Shown: positions 59,325 through 64,000 of the stretch, piece after piece | How the letters are laid out: the number at the start of each line of letters is the position of its first letter | Position numbering within the stretch: position 1 is the stretch's first letter | Assembly (NCBI GenBank): GCA_964450385.1 | Contig: CAYVEC010000001.1 | Location: forward strand, 103,440 to 167,439 | DNA: 64,000 nt | DNA from: JAKLFA01 sp964450385 | GTDB taxonomy: Bacteria; Omnitrophota; Gorgyraeia; Zapsychrales; JANLHA01 | Direction of reading: 5' to 3' | Position numbers and translations under genes: made by a program | Notes under the pieces: generated by a model | The model's database searches: none | What the model saw: only the letters and a program-made list of their open reading frames with translations | Told to the model about the DNA's origin: nothing

Positions 59325-60590
59325 ATGACGTTTGCAGATCTTAAGAATAAGTTAGGCCGTTATCTCATCGAGCGGACCGATTTCCTGAAGGTTAAGGACC
59401 GGATGAGCGAGGAGCAGCTTCGCGCCTACGTGGATAAGGCGGTCCATCAGCTCTGTGATGATGAGGGTTTTGATATTACGACGGAGACCCATCATGGGTT
59501 GGTCCGCGAGATCGTTATGGCGACGATTAGTCTCGGGCCTCTGCGGCCGCTCATGGAGGATGAGACCATCAGTGAGATCATGGTGAACGGTCCGAATCAG
59601 ATCTATATCCAGAAGGCGGGACGGATCACCCAGAGCGAGGTTAAATTCGAGAGCGCCCAGCACGTCCAGCACACGGTCCAGAAGATCCTTGCCGCGTCGG
59701 GCTCGAACCGGCGGGTTGATGAATCGTCTCCCTTTGTCGATTTTTCCATGCCCGATGGGGCGCGGGTCAACGTGATCCTGCCGCCCTGTTCGCTTGTGGG
59801 GCCGGTGATCACCATCCGAAAATTCGCCAAGGATATCACGACGATCGATGATCTTGTGAACCGAAAGATGCTTGATAAGAAAATGGCCTTGTTCCTGTCG
59901 GCATCGATCCGCGCTAAAATGAACATTGTTTTTTGCGGGTCGACCGGCACTGGGAAGACCACGTTGCTGAATGTCCTCTCGCGCCACATTCCGGAGAATG
60001 AACGGATCATCACGATCGAGGACACCCCGGAACTTCGGCTGATGCAGGAGCACGTGGTCCCGCTTCAGTCGAAACCTTCGAACGTGGAGGGACGGGGCGA
60101 GATCACGATCCAGCAGCTCTTTGTCAATTCGCTGCGCATGCGTCCGGACCGGATCATCCTTGGCGAGGTCCGTTCGTATGAGATGCTGGACCTCATCCAG
60201 GCGATCTCTTCAGGGCATTCTGGCTCGCTCGCGGTTGTTCACGCCGATTCGCCGGAGGATTGTTTTAATCGGATGATCACCATGATGATGATGACCGGAC
60301 TTCAGCTCAGTGTTGAGGAGATCCGACGTCAGGTCAGCCGGGCGATTGATATCATTGTGCATATTGAGCTCTTCAGGGACGGTGTCCGACGGATTACGAA
60401 TGTCACCGATGTCTGTTTTGATCCGGGGATCCATGACGCTGTCCTGCGTGATATTTTCGCGTTTGAACAGGAGAAGGTCGAGGCCGATGGCGCGGTCCAC
60501 GGGCATTGGACCATGGACCAGACCAGGCCGTCATTCTACAAGAAGTTCGAGAAATTCAATGTCAAACTTCCCGATGGGTTTTTTGCGTAA
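59325..60590 (+). CDS. cpaF: CpaF/TadA-type secretion ATPase
   Basis: Hexameric ATPase of the Tad/type IV pilus-like secretion family. 421 residues: N-terminal helical region, EIMVNGPNQIYIQ near 86, Walker A GSTGTGKTTLLNVL near 205, ITIEDTPELRL near 227, RMRPDRIILGEVRSYE near 270, and the HSGSLAVVHADSPEDCFNRM stretch near 300. All motor motifs are intact. The usual partners TadB, TadC, TadZ and pilins are absent from the window; it lies alone between rseP and proS, 12 bases after each other. The system it serves is unknown. Confidence 0.9.
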   Translation: MTFADLKNKLGRYLIERTDFLKVKDRMSEEQLRAYVDKAVHQLCDDEGFDITTETHHGLVREIVMATISLGPLRPLMEDETISEIMVNGPNQIYIQKAGRITQSEVKFESAQHVQHTVQKILAASGSNRRVDESSPFVDFSMPDGARVNVILPPCSLVGPVITIRKFAKDITTIDDLVNRKMLDKKMALFLSASIRAKMNIVFCGSTGTGKTTLLNVLSRHIPENERIITIEDTPELRLMQEHVVPLQSKPSNVEGRGEITIQQLFVNSLRMRPDRIILGEVRSYEMLDLIQAISSGHSGSLAVVHADSPEDCFNRMITMMMMTGLQLSVEEIRRQVSRAIDIIVHIELFRDGVRRITNVTDVCFDPGIHDAVLRDIFAFEQEKVEADGAVHGHWTMDQTRPSFYKKFEKFNVKLPDGFFA

Positions 60591-60602
60591 AGAGAGGATG
60601 AG

Positions 60603-61868
60603 ATGCGCTGGACGAACTATTTTATCCCAACAGTAAAAGAGGACCCGAGCGGCGCCGAGGCGGTAAGCCACCGTCTCTCGATCCGCGCTGGGCTCGTTAA
60701 TATGCTGACGGCCGGGGTGTATTCGTATCTGCCTCTGGGCCTGCGGGTCCTGAAACGGATCGAGACCATTATTCGCGAGGAGATGAACGCTGCCGGTGCA
60801 CATGAGGTCTTCTTGCCGTGCCTTCATCCTGTGGAGATCTGGGAGCGGACAGGCCGGGTCGACACGATGCGGGACGTGATGATCAGGTTCAAGGACCAGC
60901 GGGGGCGTGAGCTGTGCCTGGGACCGACGCACGAGGAGATCATCACCCATCTTGTCCAGCAGTATGTCCAGTCGTATCGCCAGCTGCCCGTGACCCTCTA
61001 TCAGATTCAGACGAAGTTCCGTGATGAGCTCCGGCCCCGTTTTGGAATCGTTCGGGCGTGTGAATTTATTATGAAGGATGCCTATAGTTTCGATGCCGAT
61101 GGGACCGGGCTTAAAAAGAATTATGAGCGGATGTATGAGGCCTATCAACAGATTTTCAAACGATGCGGACTCGACATCATTATCGTCGAAGCGGATTCCG
61201 GCGCGATGGGCGGGAGCGTCTCGCATGAGTTCATGGTCGAAAGCCCCATCGGTGAGGATGCCCTGGCCTGCTGCCCATCGTGCGGGTCCCGCCAGGCGAT
61301 GCCGGCGGCAGAAAACGCGCTTGGCCGATGCCCGGCGTGTGGCGGGGCGCTTGAAAAACGACTGGTCCTTGAGATCGGGCATGTGTTTCAGCTCGGAACA
61401 AAGTATAGTGATGCGCTCGGCGCCTGTTTTGTCAACGAACAGGGCCGCCAGCAGCCGATCGTCATGGGCTGCTATGGGATCGGTGTGAGCCGGCTGATCG
61501 CGGCCATAATCGAAAATAGCCACGATGACCATGGGATCATCTGGCCGGAGGAGGCCGCGCCGTTCGATGTGGAGATCCTGCCTCTTCAGATCGGTGACCC
61601 TGAGACGGAACGCCTCGTGCTTGACTATGAACGGTCGTTTAAGGACCAGGGGGTCGAGGTCCTTATTGATGACCGCGATGAGAGCGCGGGTCGGAAGTTT
61701 AATGATGCGGATCTGATCGGGATTCCGTTGCGGATCGTGATCGGAGGGCGTGGGCTTAAAGAAGGCATCGTCGAGGTCAAGACCCGGCGATCCGGTCAGG
61801 TGGAGAAGATCCCTATGGCCGAGGCCGTGGCCGTCGTGCTTCAAAAGCTTTCGAGGAGGCGCGGATGA
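60603..61868 (+). CDS. proS: prolyl-tRNA synthetase, short form without editing domain
   Basis: Charges tRNA-Pro. 421 residues: class II motif 1 region (GVYSYLPLGLRVLKRIE), motif 2 (FRDELRPRFGIVRACEF), motif 3 (MGCYGIGVSRLIAA near 300), and a C-terminal anticodon domain. Bacterial enzymes usually have a 180-residue INS editing domain between motifs 2 and 3; here CCPSCG and RCPACGG, which normally flank it, are about 20 residues apart, forming a possible zinc ribbon. So the enzyme cannot edit Ala-tRNA-Pro itself. It overlaps rimP by 4 bases. Confidence 0.94.
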   Translation: MRWTNYFIPTVKEDPSGAEAVSHRLSIRAGLVNMLTAGVYSYLPLGLRVLKRIETIIREEMNAAGAHEVFLPCLHPVEIWERTGRVDTMRDVMIRFKDQRGRELCLGPTHEEIITHLVQQYVQSYRQLPVTLYQIQTKFRDELRPRFGIVRACEFIMKDAYSFDADGTGLKKNYERMYEAYQQIFKRCGLDIIIVEADSGAMGGSVSHEFMVESPIGEDALACCPSCGSRQAMPAAENALGRCPACGGALEKRLVLEIGHVFQLGTKYSDALGACFVNEQGRQQPIVMGCYGIGVSRLIAAIIENSHDDHGIIWPEEAAPFDVEILPLQIGDPETERLVLDYERSFKDQGVEVLIDDRDESAGRKFNDADLIGIPLRIVIGGRGLKEGIVEVKTRRSGQVEKIPMAEAVAVVLQKLSRRRG

Positions 61869-62317
61869 GCTCGGACATGATCGACTTTTTGACGGGGTGG
61901 ATCACGCCGGTCCTCGCGGCATCGGGGTTTGAACTCTTTGCGTGCCAGGTCATGGAACACGGGTCAGTCAAACATGTTGAATTTTTGATTGATCGGCCTC
62001 AGGGGGGGATCACCCTTGACGAGTGCGTCGCGGTCAACCGGACGATTATGATCATGAGACAGAATGAGGTGCGTCTTGATGAGTTTAGTTTTAGCGTGTC
62101 ATCGCCGGGGATGGATCGGCCCCTGCGAACGGAAAAGGATTTTTTTCGTGTCATGGGCCGACCGATCCGTGTTCATATGAAGGAGGGGGTCGCGGGACCT
62201 CGTCAATATGAGGGGGTGCTCAAAGGGGTTTGCGGGGCACAGATTCAGTTAGAGATGGCCGATGGCCAAGTGGATCTGTGCCGGGACGATATTCAGAAGG
62301 CAGTTCAACAGGTTTAA
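61865..62317 (+). CDS. rimP: ribosome maturation factor RimP
   Basis: 30S assembly factor of 150 residues. GFELFACQVMEHGSVKHVEFLIDRP, split over residues 20-45, and LDEFSFSVSSPGMDRPLR near 75 are the RimP domain landmarks; an SH3-like C-terminal domain follows (IRVHMKEG, FKGVL-like). The ATG overlaps the proS stop. It leads the rimP-nusA-infB operon, conserved in most bacteria. Confidence 0.92.
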   Translation: MSSDMIDFLTGWITPVLAASGFELFACQVMEHGSVKHVEFLIDRPQGGITLDECVAVNRTIMIMRQNEVRLDEFSFSVSSPGMDRPLRTEKDFFRVMGRPIRVHMKEGVAGPRQYEGVLKGVCGAQIQLEMADGQVDLCRDDIQKAVQQV

Positions 62318-62338
62318 ATTAACAAAGGGACGGAAGAG

Positions 62339-63580
62339 ATGGACAATTTGGAGTTGTTATCGATTTTAGATCAATTAGAACGAGATAAAGGGATTGACAA
62401 AGAGATCCTGATCCAGGCGGTTGAACTTGCGGTCGCGTCAGCGGCCCGTAAGGTTTGGACCGTGGGGAGCGAGGAGGAGATCCGGGTGGTCTTGGATCGG
62501 AAGACCGGCCGGTTGACCGCGTATGCCGATGACCAGGAGATCCGATCGAGTGAATTTGGCCGCATTGCGGCCCAGACCGCCAAGCAGGTCGTGATCCAGA
62601 AGATCCGTGAGGCGGAGAAGGATGTTGTTTTTAGTGACTATAAGACCCGCGAGGGCCAGATCGTGAGCGGCAGCGTCTACCGATTTGAGCGCGGGAATAT
62701 CATTGTGGACCTCGGGAAGGCTGAGGGATTTATCCCCCGGAGCGAGCAGTCGCCGAAGGAGGAGTTTAAACAGGGCGACCGGATCAAAGTCCTTGTTAAA
62801 GAGGTTGGCCGTGAGGCCAAAGGGCCTCAGGTAGTCCTATCGCGTGCCCAGCCGTTATTGGTTCGGCGCCTTTTTGAGCTTGAAGTCCCCGAGATCTATG
62901 AGGGGATCGTTGAGGTCAAGTCGATCGCGCGTGCGGTTGGGGATCGGACCAAGATCGCGGTCGCTTCTAAGGATGAGAGAGTGGACTGCGTCGGTGCCTG
63001 CGTAGGGATGCGCGGGGCGCGCGTAAAGAATATTGTTTCGGAGCTCCAGGGAGAAAAGATCGATATTGTCCGTTATTCGGATGATATTAAGGAATATATT
63101 CAGGCGGCCCTGTCGCCGGCCGAGCTGTCACAGATTCAACTTGACTTTGAGGATAAGAAAGCGAACCTGATCGTCGCAGACGACCAGCTGTCCTTGGCCA
63201 TTGGCAAAAAGGGTCAGAATGTGCGCCTCGCTAGTGAACTTGTGGGCTGGGAACTGAATATTTTTACGGCAGATCAGTGGAAAAAGGCTCAGGAGGAGGC
63301 GGATTCGGAGGGGGAGCCAGCGCCGGAGAAGGACATCTTTTCAATGGCTCCGGATGGGGCGGCTCCAACGGTCGAAAAGGGGGCATCTTTGGATCTGACC
63401 CGTCTGCCGGGCGTTGGAGAAAAGACCGTGGCCTCATTGACCGCAGCTGGATTTGACTCGATGGAAAAGATCGCAGGCGCGACGGTCCATGAATTGACAG
63501 CGGTCAAAGGTTTAGGTACAATAAAGGCCGAGTCTTTGATTCAAGAGGCGAAAAAATTGTTGTCGAGTAGCGGCGAATAA
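62339..63580 (+). CDS. nusA: transcription termination/antitermination factor NusA
   Basis: RNA polymerase-binding factor. 413 residues: N-terminal RNAP-binding domain (1-125), S1 domain (about 128-195; GQIVSGSVYRFERGNIIVDL), two KH domains (about 200-325; GACVGMRGARVKNIVSEL, LAIGKKGQNVRLASEL), and a C-terminal helix-hairpin-helix region (RLPGVGEKTVASL near 350). Length normal for a compact NusA. AACAAAGGGA lies upstream of the ATG. Confidence 0.95.
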   Translation: MDNLELLSILDQLERDKGIDKEILIQAVELAVASAARKVWTVGSEEEIRVVLDRKTGRLTAYADDQEIRSSEFGRIAAQTAKQVVIQKIREAEKDVVFSDYKTREGQIVSGSVYRFERGNIIVDLGKAEGFIPRSEQSPKEEFKQGDRIKVLVKEVGREAKGPQVVLSRAQPLLVRRLFELEVPEIYEGIVEVKSIARAVGDRTKIAVASKDERVDCVGACVGMRGARVKNIVSELQGEKIDIVRYSDDIKEYIQAALSPAELSQIQLDFEDKKANLIVADDQLSLAIGKKGQNVRLASELVGWELNIFTADQWKKAQEEADSEGEPAPEKDIFSMAPDGAAPTVEKGASLDLTRLPGVGEKTVASLTAAGFDSMEKIAGATVHELTAVKGLGTIKAESLIQEAKKLLSSSGE

Positions 63581-63586
63581 CTACAT

Positions 63587-63608
63587 GCCCTCTTTTGATG
63601 AAGAGGGC
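63587..63608 (+). terminator. hairpin between nusA and infB
   Basis: GCCCTCTT (63587-63594) and AAGAGGGC (63601-63608) form a perfect 8-bp stem with a TTGATG loop, followed by AAAATTATTT. The T-run is poor, so it may only reduce read-through or mark an RNA processing site inside the rimP-nusA-infB operon. Confidence 0.5.
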
Positions 63609-63641
63609 AAAATTATTTAGGGTAACGTTAGGATACGGATT

Positions 63642-64000
63642 ATGAAAGTTTCGGAGTTGGCTCAGGAGTTTAAAACGACAACAGCGGTTGTCTTGGAAAA
63701 GCTGAAGGCCTTGAGGCTCAAGGCAAAGGATGGAGATCAGGAGTTGAGCAAGGCGGTGATCACCGTCCTTAAAAGCGAGCTCATCAAGGATATCAAGGAA
63801 GAGACGAAGAAGACGACTCGTGCGCGTTCTGAGCGGCGGCCCAGGATATCTGATATCGTCTTAAGCGGTAAGGATATCGAGACCGTTACGGCGAAGAAGA
63901 CCAAAAAGAAGGCGGCAGAGGACGCTGATCCGTCTCAGGAGACTGATCACAAGAAGGCAGCCGGTTCTCCTGCGGCAGCGGAACCGGTCCAGGCCGTGGA
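63642..64000 (+). CDS. infB: translation initiation factor IF-2 (5' part)
   Basis: Partial gene running off the window edge. The first 119 residues are visible: the IF2_N domain KVSELAQEFKTTTAVVLEKL at the start, then a Lys/Ala/Glu-rich linker (KKTKKKAAEDADPS) typical of the variable region before the GTPase. The GTPase domain is beyond the window. Position after rimP-nusA confirms the call. Confidence 0.9.
   Translation, partial: MKVSELAQEFKTTTAVVLEKLKALRLKAKDGDQELSKAVITVLKSELIKDIKEETKKTTRARSERRPRISDIVLSGKDIETVTAKKTKKKAAEDADPSQETDHKKAAGSPAAAEPVQAV

Noticed and set aside
60531..61844. Long antisense open frame of about 437 codons opposite proS
   Set aside because: It mirrors proS exactly, its product is rich in His, Arg and Asp with no family motif, and it has no ribosome site. 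It is a by-product of codon bias.
1..64000. GCGATCGC-like octamers as a dispersed repeat (HIP1-like)
   Set aside because: They mostly fall in frame as Ala-Ile-Ala or Ile-Ala codons (GCG ATC GCG), so codon preference explains them; no count was made.
1..64000. CRISPR arrays, prophage or classical defence genes
   Set aside because: No spaced direct repeats and no cas, restriction, toxin-antitoxin or phage gene motifs were seen.

Overview
The window is a gene-dense bacterial chromosome segment. All of the roughly 60 protein genes and the three tRNA genes I can support lie on the + strand, mostly in tight runs with 1-50 nt gaps or short overlaps. The organism is a diderm with a complete LPS logic: lipid A kinase (lpxK), Kdo synthesis and transfer (kdsA, B, C, D, waaA), heptose kinase, four GT9 domains, an LptC/LptA-type protein, lptB and an MsbA-like exporter. 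Coding DNA is moderately GC-rich and the short promoter regions are AT-rich. Gene content and fusions (LpxL-ELM1, YvcK inside a pts cluster, class V aminotransferase-serA, UPF0371/DUF1846) look most like Candidatus Omnitrophota or a relative. That placement is an inference from gene content; there is no rRNA gene here to test it.

Layout. 1-1928: MsbA-like ABC exporter. 1998-4844: rpsB-tsf-pyrH-frr translation/UMP kinase operon behind a sigma70-like promoter and a structured leader. 4920-5290: tRNA-Lys, tRNA-Leu, tRNA-Gly. 5373-9889: EIIA-yvcK-ptsH-ptsI and a nucleotidyltransferase, a soluble PTS without any membrane permease. 9944-12542: metK and ahcY (SAM cycle). 12839-21983: cupin, Fcy1-type deaminase, GMP synthase ATPase unit, DUF1846 protein, carB, a PurF-like protein with a degenerate glutaminase, and rsmJ. 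22116-30324: ilvC, leuA, aroE, prepilin peptidase, aroK, dprA, topA. 30393-31256: Xer recombinase.

31266-47711 is the envelope block: waaA, lpxK, an LpxL-type acyltransferase fused to an ELM1 domain, a GT4-GT9 fusion, one GT4 and three GT9 proteins, heptose kinase, kdsB-kdsA-kdsD-kdsC, an LptC-LptA-type protein and lptB. 47782-54205: trigger factor without a PPIase domain, clpP, class V aminotransferase, serA, an unknown membrane protein and purA. 54310-55382: an OmpA-like lipoprotein and a coiled-coil membrane protein. 55469-64000: uppS-cdsA-dxr-rseP, an orphan CpaF/TadA ATPase, a short proS, rimP-nusA and the 5' part of infB, which runs off the end.

No phage, insertion sequence, CRISPR array or classical defence locus was seen. 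The most unusual items are the PurF-like protein whose nucleophilic Cys is Ser, the LpxL-ELM1 fusion, and two terminator-type hairpins in 5' leaders: one 10 nt before the uppS start codon and one before the DUF1846 gene.
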